Positions 8,901 to 18,200 of a stretch of 64,000 nt of DNA are shown in pieces (the stretch's first letter is position 1; each line of letters begins with the position of its first letter). The notes beneath the pieces are model-generated. The model searched no databases and was not told the origin of the DNA. It worked only from the letters and a program-made list of their open reading frames with translations. The position numbers and the translations under genes are program-made. The DNA comes from Tahibacter soli (GTDB taxonomy: Bacteria > Pseudomonadota > Gammaproteobacteria > Xanthomonadales > Rhodanobacteraceae), in the NCBI RefSeq assembly GCF_025717065.2, contig NZ_JAOVZO020000011.1, positions 1 through 64,000 on the forward strand, written 5' to 3'.

Positions 8901-8962
8901 TTTGCCAGCAGTGTCCACAGTGCTACGGTGCTAATGCGCTGCAAAGGTCTTTTTGCGTACAT
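5909..8962 (-). CDS. Secreted M36 (fungalysin-like) zinc metallopeptidase
   Basis: A 1,017-residue exported peptidase. A signal peptide (LQRISTVALWTLLANTGAATA) is followed by a fungalysin/thermolysin-type propeptide region. The catalytic motif is H475-E-W-L-H479, and E501 in LGEGTADF is the expected third zinc ligand at M36 spacing. The region around FDYGVLGHEWLHAVMGRL is typical of the family. The C-terminal third is beta-rich and probably a substrate-binding or secretion-linked module. It likely degrades extracellular protein. The gene stands alone, and the MATE exporter is divergent upstream. The reading frame is intact. Confidence 0.88.
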   Translation of the reverse strand: MYAKRPLQRISTVALWTLLANTGAATAAGRAELAAQPGWLGAAEARTVAKTAPTHAAIVAAARAAVAAHGGHGGDSADVRVLTTKAGTHAVTFVPRVDGEEVVGARTNVLLDRGLAVRAITGNVPAGPVVKRAGNLDAGAALKFAAGAIDGLAAASGARELSAGGDATRQFALDASVGFVPSAPSRVERVRFPAAQGLDAAWRVTLVGRRPGDERPIARQVLVAADDGRVLGDVDLIREHQPFSYRVFASAGGTPYADNYGYTAPHPTGVADGWRPAVPAPMNLVSRVHGGIATGDPWLADDATETAGNNTDAFFNAVSLDADGYCYDDFVLDYRPAEGDLRARTTGARTFDYAFDTNDTANDFVQCDPETYLGLPIPATSAQLNAKVVQMFYATNVLHDWYYDLGFTETAGNMQRDNYGRGGVGGDPLIANAGNYGAYTMVTPEGISPVINLGINNVSLTQRDSSAFDYGVLGHEWLHAVMGRLVPLPYDASVQLYALGEGTADFAALMAIARADDRNVYPGKPAFSGAYPGAGAYSNLEYDHPRDTLPPAGAPGNPDNSYYHGVRRFPYSADMTVNPLSLRHISDEHPTPANLPKFDWKLRSLTNAYIHTAGEVWASALWQCARNVIAAQPAHAFAATRDRVMSNVLAGLALFPSDPTYTQARDAVLFALRADDEGDYRRCRAGFAARGFGAGAIAPDARSVDLAGVVESRTDAEHALDIVGVALVETAGDGDGILDRGETGRLDVTLQNTGFSNATAQFAAAPYLGGYSLSGNGLADPVAIPPGARRTVAFSASVTSRTGRANLPFAIVALDTARPWVGALKNASFLVNADRVRDVAVDAAASDATFAVDWTPGFGPRTNPTLCSLTCLLTWQRARHDGVDAYRVADGAHMGVDATLDSAPFVVDASTPFVVTLRHAHDFRTTGDPLATYNGRGQMFVNLGGSEWYGIGGFTGSSNGWTTSTLGLGTSLAGMTVRLRLQATVPPSFSADPTFWAVSRVEVQGATPFTRLVDDVN

Positions 8963-9153
8963 GGCGTTCCCCTGCGTTGAGGAGGCTCCAACTTTACACG
9001 ATGCTTTTCGTACACTGTTATTCGTAGGTTAAGCGGCGGCTGGCCGGCGGCTCCGGATGCGAAACGGTCGTAGCGGGCGCTCGGCCCTGGGGCCGTAGCG
9101 CGACGCGGGCGCGTGCGAGACAATGAAAGATCGCCCCGGAGGTTCCGCGCGCC

Positions 9154-10506
9154 ATGAAAGATCTCACCCAAGGCTCGATCCGCCGCCATCTGGTCGAAAT
9201 GGCGGTGCCGATCGCCGTCAGCATGCTCGTGCAGACGCTGTACTTCATGGTCGACCTGTATTTCGTCGCCAAGCTCGGCGACGCGGCGATCGCCGGCGTC
9301 AGTTCGGCCGGCACGATCATGTTCGTGATCATGGGCCTGACGCAGATGCTCGGCGTCGGCACGGTCGCGCTGATCGCCCACGCGGTCGGACGCAAGGACC
9401 AGCCCGACGCGAACCTCATCTTCAACCAGTCGCTCGTGCTGTCGGCGATCTGCGCGGCGCTGACGCTCGCGGCCGGCTACGGTCTCGCCGGCGCGTACAT
9501 GCGCTCGGTCGGCGCCGATGCCGCGACGACGCAGGCCGGCATCACGTACCTGTACTGGTATACGCCGGGCCTCGCGCTGCAGTTCGCGCTGGTCGCCATG
9601 GGTTCGGCGCTGCGCGGCACCGGCATCGTCGCGCCGACGATGGTGGTGCAGCTGATCACGGTGGTGCTCAACATCGTGCTCGCGCCGATCCTGATCGCCG
9701 GCTGGGGCACCGGACGGCCGCTCGGCGTCGCCGGTGCGGGCCTCGCGAGTTCGGTCTCGATCGCCGTGGGTGTCATCGTGCTGTCGCTGTACTTCGTGCG
9801 GCTGGAAAAATACGTCGGCTTCCATGCCGACCTGTGGCGACCGCGGCTGGAAACGTGGCGGCGCATGCTCGCGATCGGCCTGCCGGCCGGCGGCGAGTTC
9901 GCACTGATGTTCGTGTTCATGGCCGTGACGTACGCGGTCATCAGCACCTTCGGCGCCGCGGCGCAGGCGGGATTCGGCATCGGCTCGCGCGTGATGCAGG
10001 CCGTGTTCCTGCCGGCGATGGCGGTCGCGTTCGCGGTGCCGGCCGTCGCCGGCCAGAACGTCGGCGCGCGCCACCCCGAGCGCGTGCGCGAAACGTTTCG
10101 CACGGCGCTCCTGTTCGGCACCGTCGTCATGCTGTTTCCGATGCTGCTGTGCCAGTGGAAGCCGGCGTGGCTGATCTCGCTGTTCAGCGACGAGGCCGCG
10201 GTGATCGAGGTCGGTGCCGGCTTCCTGGCCGTCATTTCGTGGAACTTTATCCTTTCCGGCATCGTGTTCACGAGCTCGGGCATGTTCCAGGCGCTCGGCA
10301 ACACCGTGCCGGGACTGATCGCGACCGGTACGCGCCTCGTCACGTACGCGGTGCCGGCGATCTGGCTGTCTAAGCAGCCGGGTTTCCAGCTGCACCACCT
10401 GTGGTACGTGTCGGTCGCGACGGTCTGCCTGCAGACGCTGCTGATATTGTGGCTCGTGCGGCGCGAGATGGACCGCAAACTCGGCGCACTCGCGCCGGTC
10501 GCGTAG
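9154..10506 (+). CDS. MATE family multidrug/toxin efflux transporter
   Basis: A 450-residue inner-membrane protein of the MATE class, which exports drugs or metabolites in exchange for Na+ or H+. It opens with LTQGSIRRHLVEMAVPIAVSML and repeats the characteristic two six-helix halves, with hydrophobic stretches through the whole length and GLPAGGEFALMFVFMAVT at the start of the second half. Length fits the family. The ATG at 9154 has GGAGG about 15 bases upstream. The transported substrate cannot be predicted. A strong hairpin follows the stop codon. Confidence 0.9.
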   Translation: MKDLTQGSIRRHLVEMAVPIAVSMLVQTLYFMVDLYFVAKLGDAAIAGVSSAGTIMFVIMGLTQMLGVGTVALIAHAVGRKDQPDANLIFNQSLVLSAICAALTLAAGYGLAGAYMRSVGADAATTQAGITYLYWYTPGLALQFALVAMGSALRGTGIVAPTMVVQLITVVLNIVLAPILIAGWGTGRPLGVAGAGLASSVSIAVGVIVLSLYFVRLEKYVGFHADLWRPRLETWRRMLAIGLPAGGEFALMFVFMAVTYAVISTFGAAAQAGFGIGSRVMQAVFLPAMAVAFAVPAVAGQNVGARHPERVRETFRTALLFGTVVMLFPMLLCQWKPAWLISLFSDEAAVIEVGAGFLAVISWNFILSGIVFTSSGMFQALGNTVPGLIATGTRLVTYAVPAIWLSKQPGFQLHHLWYVSVATVCLQTLLILWLVRREMDRKLGALAPVA

Positions 10507-10534
10507 TTCGCCAACCGCAATTTGCGATTGCCAA

Positions 10535-10561
10535 ACGACGCTTGCCATACGCAAGCGTCGT
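10535..10561 (+). terminator. Terminator hairpin after MATE gene
   Basis: A 10-bp perfect stem (ACGACGCTTG / CAAGCGTCGT, 7-base loop) 28 bases past the stop codon, followed by CTCTT. Confidence 0.65.
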
Positions 10562-10602
10562 CTCTTAGCGTCAAGTTTCTTCCATTGGGAACTTGTACGC
10601 GC

Positions 10603-11448
10603 ATGGTCACGAAGACGACGTTCCTCGCGTTGCTGCTGGCGGCGGCATCGGCCGCGCCGGCGTTCGCTCAATCGGGCGACATCCACGCGCTGCGCTGTCA
10701 CGGCTGCAGCGATCCGCAGTTCGAACAGGCGGCGATCGGGGCGGGCCTCGGCAAGCGCTGGCTGTACGACTTCGCGGGCGGCGAACTGCGCGCGTATCTG
10801 GTGGGGCGCGAACCGAACGGTACGGGCGGTTTCTTCTACGAAGCCGTGCCGCTGCCGGTCGAGGCGGTGTATCAGACGCTGTTCGATCGGGCGTGGGCGG
10901 TGTATCGCGGCAACGGGTCGTTGTCGAAGTCGGTCGTTCTGACGCTGGCGGGTGCGCCCGCGACCGGCGGCCATTCCGATGACAGCGTGTTCACGCTTTT
11001 CAACTCCGATGTCGGTATGGGTCGCTTCAATACGTGGCTGGCGCAATACATGGCACAGCAGGGTATTCCCGTGTCGCCGGATGCGTCCGAGATTCAGACG
11101 CTGATCGTCTCGAACCCGACAATCAAATTTGCCGGCGACTACAAACGCGTCGGTGTTCGCGTCATATTCAAGGACGGTCAAGCGCAATTCGAACTGGAGG
11201 ACGACGAAGCCGCGTACAGGTTCAAACCGGGAAGTGCGTGGGATTCCGATGGCCGAAAGATTCCCGAGTCGCCGTCCCAGATCGGGCAGGGCGAATACCG
11301 GTTTCCGCACGGCGAGCAGTCGCAGGACTATCAGAACTATCTGTCGTTGATCCGATACTGGGGCGTACCGATCGGCAACGGCGGCTGGATTTGTACTGAA
11401 GTTACCGGCGGCGGCAGCGTCGAACGCGGTTGTCGTTTGGGCCGCTGA
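10603..11448 (+). CDS. Secreted protein of a three-member CxxC-type family (2)
   Basis: A 281-residue exported protein of unknown function: signal peptide MVTKTTFLALLLAAASAAPAF, then CHGCSDPQFEQAAI at the mature N terminus. The middle has SVVLTLAGAPATG and a motif DYKRVGVRVIFKDGQAQF that matches LRVVFKDGEALF in the next gene. The C terminus has two cysteines (WICTEV...ERGCRLG). The ATG at 10,603 was chosen because it begins the signal peptide. The stop is followed after 3 bases by the start of the next paralogue, so the two are very likely co-transcribed. It may be a stress- or envelope-associated protein, but nothing in the sequence proves this. Confidence 0.65.
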   Translation: MVTKTTFLALLLAAASAAPAFAQSGDIHALRCHGCSDPQFEQAAIGAGLGKRWLYDFAGGELRAYLVGREPNGTGGFFYEAVPLPVEAVYQTLFDRAWAVYRGNGSLSKSVVLTLAGAPATGGHSDDSVFTLFNSDVGMGRFNTWLAQYMAQQGIPVSPDASEIQTLIVSNPTIKFAGDYKRVGVRVIFKDGQAQFELEDDEAAYRFKPGSAWDSDGRKIPESPSQIGQGEYRFPHGEQSQDYQNYLSLIRYWGVPIGNGGWICTEVTGGGSVERGCRLGR

Positions 11449-11451
11449 GCC

Positions 11452-12321
11452 ATGCGACTCGACACGATCTTGCCCGGGTTTCTTCTCCCGTTTCTGTTGT
11501 CGGCGATCCTGGTGCCGGTCTCGTCTGCGACGCGCGCTGCAGACTGCGGCTCGGCCTGCCGCTCGCAGCATTTCCAGCAGCGTGCGATCACGCAAGGCCC
11601 CGGCACGCACAGCTATTACGACGAGACATCGGCATCGGTCCGCACTTTCGTCGTCACGCGCAGCGCGCGCGACGGTGGCGGCGCGCGCTACGACATCGCC
11701 GAAATCGCTGCAACACCGGTGCCCGTCGACGACGACCTGTTCAGATCGAGCGGCGGCGCGTTCATGGTGGCGCAGCTCGCGTTGCCGGCGCGCACCGATG
11801 CCGGCACGCATAGTGACATGAGCGCGTTCGACTTGTTCGTGCCGATACGGACGGCATCGAATACGTTCGGCATCTGGCTCGGCAAATATCTCAAGGAGGC
11901 CGGCCTGCCGGTCGCCGTGCCGTCGCCACCCGAACTCGCCGCGCTGCAATCGGTGCAGCGCGGCGTGCGCTACGGCAGCACACTCGACCGCCGCATGCTG
12001 CGCGTCGTGTTCAAGGACGGCGAGGCGCTGTTCGCGCTCAGCATCGATGACGTCGACTATCGGTACGTTGACAATAGTGCCCGCGACATCGATGGCCACC
12101 GCATCCCTGCGTCGCTCGAGCAGATGCGCGACGAGGGGCCGTATACGTTTTCTGGCCGTGCGTCGTCGTCGTGGCGCGGATTCGAGCGACTCCTTGCCGA
12201 ATACTACGTCCCGCAGCGCGATGAGCCGCCGCAGTGGCGCTGCGACGACGCAGGCGATGGCGGATTGCGTTGCGCGGTGACTCCCGGCAAACGCCTGCGC
12301 TCGCCCGCACCGGCCGAATGA
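11452..12321 (+). CDS. Secreted protein of a three-member CxxC-type family (3)
   Basis: A 289-residue exported protein starting with a hydrophobic signal (ILPGFLLPFLLSAILVPVSS). The mature N terminus is CGSACRSQHFQQRAI, a looser version of the cysteine pair in the two paralogues. Shared features with the previous gene include LRVVFKDGEALF, a Y-R-Y-V-D strand and a C-terminal cysteine pair (WRCDDAG...LRCAV). It begins 3 bases after the previous stop, so the two form an operon. The function is unknown. Sequence similarity to the other two members is low outside the shared motifs, suggesting an old duplication. Confidence 0.65.
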   Translation: MRLDTILPGFLLPFLLSAILVPVSSATRAADCGSACRSQHFQQRAITQGPGTHSYYDETSASVRTFVVTRSARDGGGARYDIAEIAATPVPVDDDLFRSSGGAFMVAQLALPARTDAGTHSDMSAFDLFVPIRTASNTFGIWLGKYLKEAGLPVAVPSPPELAALQSVQRGVRYGSTLDRRMLRVVFKDGEALFALSIDDVDYRYVDNSARDIDGHRIPASLEQMRDEGPYTFSGRASSSWRGFERLLAEYYVPQRDEPPQWRCDDAGDGGLRCAVTPGKRLRSPAPAE

Positions 12322-12331
12322 CCGCTCAGCT

Positions 12332-13261
12332 TCAACCGCCCGCGGGCGCCAGTACAGCCGCGTACAACGCCCCAGGCCGGCTTCGATCGTCCGCGTCGCT
12401 CACGAGCAGCAAGCGGATGACATCGCCGTCCAGGCGCGCATCGACGCCTTCGATCTTGCGCATCGGCCGCACGAATTCGAGCGTCTGCACGCATCCGTCC
12501 GCGCCGAGAACACCGATCGCCGCGTCGACGCATGCGCCGTCGTTGTACGTGTCGTCGGTACCTTCCGCCACCGCGCTGAAGACCAGCCTTCCGTCGGGCA
12601 GCGCCGCCGCATCGGTGAAGCCGAGCGGCACGCCGTCGACGCGGCCGAGATCGATCGTCCGCGTTTCGAACGGCAGCGCGGGCAGGCGCAGTTCGTTCGT
12701 CGTGTCCAATGCGTGCAGCACCTCGCTCAGCGCGAAGCGGATCGTCGCGTTCTCGGGATGTCCGCCGCTCGCGCGCTGCAGCAGCACGAGATGCGCACCA
12801 CACACGGCCGCGCCTTCGAGGTTCAGCGCCGGAAAACGGCGCTGCAAAGGGGCGTACAGCGCGGACAGATCGACGGCGCGAGGTGCGCCGATCAGGGCGC
12901 CGGCGTCGTCCAGGCCCAGCAGCACGCCGGTCTGCCGGTTGGGTTTCGACCCGGACGCGAACGCGAACAACGCGCCCGCCGGATAGCCGGCGAAAGGCGG
13001 CAGGCGAACCAGCGCTTCGAGGTCGGGCTTGCGCGCCTTGCGAGCGGCCGCATCGTCCGGCAGATCGCCCGGAAAGAGCCGCACCTTCATACCGTCGCGC
13101 TGTCCGGCCGGATCGAACACGCCGAGATATCGTTCGTCGTCGGCGATCACGTACAGGAACCGGCCGGCGACTACGATGCCGCTGGCGGCGCCGAGGTGGT
13201 CTGCGGCGGCGGTTTGCGACGCGGGGAACGTCAGTTCGCGCAGGTGTTCGAGATCGATCAT
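12332..13261 (-). CDS. Conserved hypothetical protein, probable beta-propeller
   Basis: A 309-residue protein without a signal peptide. It has short, regularly spaced beta-strand-like runs typical of a propeller (ASGIVVAGRFLYVIADDERY, PDLEALVRLPP, NLEGAAVCGAHLVLLQ, FTDAAALPDGRLVFSAVAE, GVDARLDGDVIRLLLVSD). The Glu/Asp-rich strand ends and the KIEGVDAR motif resemble the DUF6929/phytase-like group of bacterial propellers; this assignment is from memory and tentative. It is convergent with the CxxC-type gene pair (10 bases between stops) and is followed upstream by the TPR gene on the same strand after 38 bases. Confidence 0.55.
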   Translation of the reverse strand: MIDLEHLRELTFPASQTAAADHLGAASGIVVAGRFLYVIADDERYLGVFDPAGQRDGMKVRLFPGDLPDDAAARKARKPDLEALVRLPPFAGYPAGALFAFASGSKPNRQTGVLLGLDDAGALIGAPRAVDLSALYAPLQRRFPALNLEGAAVCGAHLVLLQRASGGHPENATIRFALSEVLHALDTTNELRLPALPFETRTIDLGRVDGVPLGFTDAAALPDGRLVFSAVAEGTDDTYNDGACVDAAIGVLGADGCVQTLEFVRPMRKIEGVDARLDGDVIRLLLVSDADDRSRPGALYAAVLAPAGG

Positions 13262-13299
13262 GCGGCGAGTCTATGCGAGCGACGCGGCGCAAACGGCAA

Positions 13300-14601
13300 T
13301 CAGGGCTTGTTACACCGCTCGCCGCCGCCGTCGAGCATTTCCAGCCGCTGCACGAAATGACGCTGCCGTGGCGACTGCGGCCCTTCGATCTTCACCGCAA
13401 GCGCCTTGCCTTGTTCGAAATGCCGGCGCGCCTCGTCGAACGTGCCGGCGTTGCACGCGATGTCGCCGAGACTCAGCAGCGCGTGCAGCGTGTAGACGCT
13501 GTCCGGCGCCTCGCGCGGCAGGCGTTCGAGCAGGCGCTTCGCGGCTTGCGCGTCGCCGGCCTGAAACTGCGCCCAGCCGAGATTGATCAGCGCGTTGCGC
13601 ACGTCGTCGTCTTTCTTCGCGAGCGTGGCGAGCGTCAGCGCCTGCGACAGATACGGCAGCGCGTCCTTCGCGCGCGCGGCGCCCTGGTTCTGGATCGCCA
13701 TGCCGTGGCCGAGCGTGAGCGGATAGAGATAAAGGCTGCGCCGGCCCGAGATGTCGCGATGTTCGACGAGCCGCGTCGCCTTCTCGCACGCGGCTTCGCT
13801 GCGCGCGTAGTCGGCGTCCTCGGGAAACGACAGATTGCAGTAGTTCATCAGCGTCAGCACGAGCGCCGGCGTGTCGGGGCCGACGCGCGCGTCGATCCAC
13901 GCCGCGAGCGATGCGGCAACGTGTTCGGTGTCGCGGCCGTTGACGTCGAGCGTGTGCAGCACGAACACGCGCTGCTGCAGGCACGACAGGTGTTCGGGCA
14001 TCGCCTCGTCGACATGCTCGCGCAGCGACCAGCACAGGTCGGACGCCGCGCGCGCGTCGGCGAATCGCCGGCGGTCCGACAGCGCGACCGACAGCTGCGA
14101 CGCGGCGGCGAACCGCACGTCGGCCGGTGCGTCGTCGCGCGCAAGCTTGCGCAGCGTCTCGATCGCGGCATCGTCGTTGGCGACGCGCGCGCGCTGTATC
14201 GCGAGCCTTGCGCCGGCGAGCGCGTGCTCCGGCGCGATCAGTGTCGCCGCCTTGTCGGTTGCCGCGGCGCTCTGCGCGCCCATGCCGTTCATCGTGTACA
14301 GATATGCCGCCTCCAGCAGCGCGTTCGCGCGTGCCGCGCCGTCGCTGCGCGACGCTGCGTAGGCGGCGAGCTTCGCGCCGGCGTCGTACGCGCCGAGCGC
14401 GCGGAAATACAGCGACCGGCGCAGCGCGAGATCGACCGCCCTGGGCGTGTCGTCGCCCGTTTCGGCGACGATCGCGCGCACTTCCTCGCGCTCGCGCTGG
14501 CCCGGCACCGTGAACGGATCGGATCGCGCCGGCGCGGCGCTTTCCGCCGCGTGCGCAACGGCGCTTGCGAGCGCGAGCAGCGCGACGGCGAGGCGGCGCA
14601 T
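13300..14601 (-). CDS. Exported TPR-repeat protein
   Basis: A 433-residue protein with a signal peptide (MRRLAVALLALASAVAHA) followed by helical TPR-like pairs across the whole chain, clearest in DALPYLSQALTLATLAK, ALINLGWAQFQAGDAQAAKR and LLSLGDIACNAGTFDEARRH. TPR arrays mediate protein-protein contact; the partner is unknown. The start overlaps the stop of the NADAR gene upstream (TGATG, sharing the A at 14,601), so translation is probably coupled. Only the tail from about residue 330 scores clearly as TPR; the first half is an alpha-helical region of the same kind but degenerate. Confidence 0.7.
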   Translation of the reverse strand: MRRLAVALLALASAVAHAAESAAPARSDPFTVPGQREREEVRAIVAETGDDTPRAVDLALRRSLYFRALGAYDAGAKLAAYAASRSDGAARANALLEAAYLYTMNGMGAQSAAATDKAATLIAPEHALAGARLAIQRARVANDDAAIETLRKLARDDAPADVRFAAASQLSVALSDRRRFADARAASDLCWSLREHVDEAMPEHLSCLQQRVFVLHTLDVNGRDTEHVAASLAAWIDARVGPDTPALVLTLMNYCNLSFPEDADYARSEAACEKATRLVEHRDISGRRSLYLYPLTLGHGMAIQNQGAARAKDALPYLSQALTLATLAKKDDDVRNALINLGWAQFQAGDAQAAKRLLERLPREAPDSVYTLHALLSLGDIACNAGTFDEARRHFEQGKALAVKIEGPQSPRQRHFVQRLEMLDGGGERCNKP

Positions 14602-15053
14602 CACGCGTCGCCGTCCCCGCGCAGCTCGGCGCGAACGTCCATCAGGATCTGCCCGAGCCGGTTGCGTCCGCGCCCGTCGCCGCCGTCGCCCCAGTAGGCG
14701 TCGTTGCTCGTGTGCTCGACGAGCGTCGCGTCGCCGGTGGCGACCAGTAGCGCGCGCAGTTGCGCGTGCTGCGTGAACTTCGCGCGTACGGCCTTGCGCA
14801 TCACGTCGTCCTTCGCCGATTCCCAGTCGCGGCGCAGCTTGCGCTTGCGGTCGCGGCCGATGTTCGCCGCCTCCATCGGACCGTGCGCGAAACGCACGGC
14901 GTCGCGGTCGGCCGGGTTCTCGAATTTCATCGCCTGGAAATAGTGCTCGCTCGTCTTCCAGTACGCACCGTCGAGGTGAATGCGGTACGGCGCGAAGTTC
15001 GAGAACTCGCCGTATTCGTCGCTGACGCGATAGAAATGGATGATCTGGGTCAT
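14601..15053 (-). CDS. NADAR/YbiA family protein
   Basis: A 150-residue cytoplasmic protein of the NADAR family. YbiA-type members are N-glycosidases acting on early riboflavin-pathway intermediates, and others act in ADP-ribose metabolism. Family landmarks are FSNFAPYRIHLDG, YWKTSEHYFQAMKF, the RDR-K-LRRDWESAKD segment, RAKFTQHAQLRALLVATGDA and the closing SNDAYWGDGGDGRGRNRLG. Length is normal for the family. The ATG at 15,053 is preferred over an upstream in-frame start because GGAGCG precedes it closely and the conserved domain begins there. It is translationally coupled to the TPR gene downstream. Confidence 0.88.
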   Translation of the reverse strand: MTQIIHFYRVSDEYGEFSNFAPYRIHLDGAYWKTSEHYFQAMKFENPADRDAVRFAHGPMEAANIGRDRKRKLRRDWESAKDDVMRKAVRAKFTQHAQLRALLVATGDATLVEHTSNDAYWGDGGDGRGRNRLGQILMDVRAELRGDGDA

Positions 15054-15240
15054 GGGACGCTCCGTGTCGGTTGAACGCGCGATCGTGCAAGAAGCGAACG
15101 GCTCTCGCAACCTGTCAAGGGGCCTTGGTCACGCATTCGCCCGGGATAATTTTTGCTAGCGTGCAAAGTGGACGCAACCGTTGGGCGTGCCGGCACATCC
15201 GATCACCGATCGGATCACAGCTCGTCAACCCGGAGTACCC

Positions 15241-18200
15241 ATGAAACCTCGTTCACTCCTCCTCGCGCTCGCGGCGGGCCTCGCCGCGGCGCCGTCGTCG
15301 TTCGCGGCGACCAAGCTCCTGCGCTTTCCCGACGTCTGCGGCGATCGCGTCGTCTTCACCTATGCCGGCGACCTGTGGACCGTCTCCGCCCAGGGCGGTA
15401 CCGCGGTCCGCCTGACCGCCGGCCCCGGCCTCGAACAGTCGGCGCGCTTCTCGCCCGACTGCCGCGAAGTGGCCTTCACCGGCGAATACGGCGGCGACGA
15501 TCAGGTGTATGTGATCGCGGCCGGCGGCGGCGAGCCGCGCCAGCTCACGTACTACCCGGGCCGCGGTCCGCTGCCGCAGCGCTGGGGCTTCGACAACCAG
15601 GTGTACGGCTGGACGCCCGACGGCACGTCGGTGCTGTTCCGTTCGTGGCGCGATTCGATCAACGACTCGCAGCCGAAGCTGTTCACCGCGCCGGCCAAGG
15701 GCGGCGCCTCGGTCGCGCTGCCGATGCCCAACGCCGGCATCGGCCGCTACTCGCCGGACGGCAAGCAGATCGTCTACTCGCCGAAGTTCCGCGACTTCCG
15801 CACGTGGAACCGCTACACCGGCGGCTGGGCGCAAGATCTGTACATCTACGATTTCGCGTCGAAGTCCGCGCGCAACATCACCAACGATCCGAACACCGAT
15901 CGCGATCCGGTGTGGATCGGCAATACCGTGTATTTCATCGCCGACCGCGGCTCGCACCTGAACCTGTACGGCTACGACACCGCCAGCGGCCAGACGAAGC
16001 AGCTGACCGACTACAAGGGTGCCGACGCGCGCTGGGCGAGCGGCGACAACAAAGGCAGCATCGCGTTCGAAGTCGACGGCGTGCTGCACGTCTACGACAC
16101 CGCGAGCGGCCAGGACCGCGCGCTCGACATCACCGTGCCGTCCGACCTCGTGCGCACGCGCGCGATGGAGCGCAGCGTCAAGGACTACGTCGAGGACTTC
16201 GAGCTCTCGACGAACGGCAAGCGCGCGCTGATCGCCGCGCGCGGCGAAGTGTTCAGCGTGCCGCTCAAAGACGGCGTCACGACGAATCTCACACACACGC
16301 CGGGCGTGCACGAGCGCGAAGTGAACTGGTCGGCCGACGGCAAGCGCGTGACGTACGTGTCGGACGCCGGCGGCGAAGAAGCCGTATGGGTGCGCGACGC
16401 CGACGGCACGAACGCGCGCGCGCTGACGAAAGAAGTCTACGGCCGCCTGTACGCCCCGCGCTGGTCGCCGGACGGCGCGCACATCGCGTTCGTCGACAGC
16501 GAAAGCCGCCTGCGCATCGTCGCGACGGCCTCCGGCGCGGTCACGCTCGTCGCCGACGACAAGGGCGAATCGCGCCGCGACTACGCGTGGTCGCCGGCCG
16601 GGCACTATCTCGCCTATGGGCTGACCGACCCCGAGAGCGTGCAGCCGCGCCTGAGCATCTACGACGTGGCCGCCAAACGCAGCGTGCAGCTCGGCCACAC
16701 GCTGTTCAACGCGTACGCGGCGACGTTCTCGCCGGACGGCAAGTATCTGTACTTCGTCGGCGACCGCGAATGGGGCGTGCAGCTGTCGCAGATCGAATGG
16801 AACTTCGCCGCGAACCGCAACGGCAGCATCATGGCGCTGGCGCTGCGCAAGGACGTGCCGAACCCGTTCTCGCCGCGCAACGACAGCGCACAGGCCGACG
16901 AACAGAAAGCCGTCGATGAAGCGGCGGCGGCCGGAGACAAAGATAAAAAGGACAAAAAAGACAAAGGAGAAAAGAAGGTCGACGACCGCATCGACTTCGA
17001 CGGCCTCGACGACCGCCTCGTGCGCGCGCCGATCGACGCCGACAACGTCTACGGCATCTCGATCAGCGAGAAGGCGATCTACTACGTCGTCGGCGACGCG
17101 CCGTACTACGGCCGCGACGGCCAGTTCAAGACGCGCCTGAAAGCCTGGTCGTTCAAGGACCGCAAGGAGTCGCAGATCTACGAAGGCGTCGACGGCCTGG
17201 AGATTTCCGGCGACGGCACCACCGCGCTCGTGCGCAACGGCAAGGACTTCAAGTCGCTCGATCTCACGGCCGACAAGCCCGAAGCCAAGGACGTCAGCAT
17301 CGACGGCCTGTTCGCACTGGTCGATCCGAAGGCCGAGTACGCCGCGATCTTCGGCGACGTGTGGCGCCGCTACCGCGACCAGTTCTACGTCACGAACATG
17401 CACGGCTACGACTGGAAGGCGATCCGCGCCAAGTACGAGCCGCTGCTCGCGCACGTCGGCGACCGCAGCGATCTCAATTACCTGCTGGGCCAGATGGTCG
17501 CCGAACTGTCGGCCGGCCACGCGTACGTCAGCGGCGGCGACATCGGCCTGCCGTCCAAGCCGTACGTGGGCCTCATCGGCGCGCGCTTCGCGCTCGACGA
17601 GGCCAGCGGCCGCTATCGCATCGCGAAGATCTTCAAGGGTCAGAACGACGAGCCGCGCTATCGCTCGCCGCTGACCGAACTCGGCGTCGACGTCAAGGAA
17701 GGCGACTACGTGCTCGCGATCGGCGGCCAGCCGCTCGAGCGCGACGACGACCCGTATCGCCTGTTGCGCACGACGCAGGGCCAGCTGATCCAGCTCACGG
17801 TCAACGGCAAGCCGAGCACGCAGGGCGCGCGCGAAGTGCTGGTGAAACCGATCGACAACGAAGAATCGCTGATCTACTACGGCTGGGTCGAGCACAACCG
17901 CGAATACGTCGCCAAGGCCAGCAACGGTACGCTGGGATATCTGCACATTCCCGACATGGGCGGCGACGGCATCCGCGAATTCGTCAAGTGGTTCTACCCG
18001 CAGCTGCGCAAGCAGGGCCTCGTGATCGACGCGCGCGACAACGGCGGCGGCAACGTCTCGCAGATGGTCATCGAGCGCCTGTCGCGCAAGCCGCTCGCGC
18101 TCGACTACGGCCGCGGCAGCGAGATCGTCGGCACGTATCCGAACCAGACGTTCATCGGCCACCTCGTCGCGCTGTGCAACGGCACGACGGCGTCGGACGG

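Noticed and set aside
5852-8980. A 1,042-residue open frame on the plus strand opposite the M36 peptidase.
   Set aside because: It is Arg/Ala/Val-rich with no domain and is the antisense shadow of a high-GC gene that has an intact zinc motif.
15253-18162. A 969-residue open frame on the minus strand.
   Set aside because: Antisense shadow of the tricorn-like peptidase gene.
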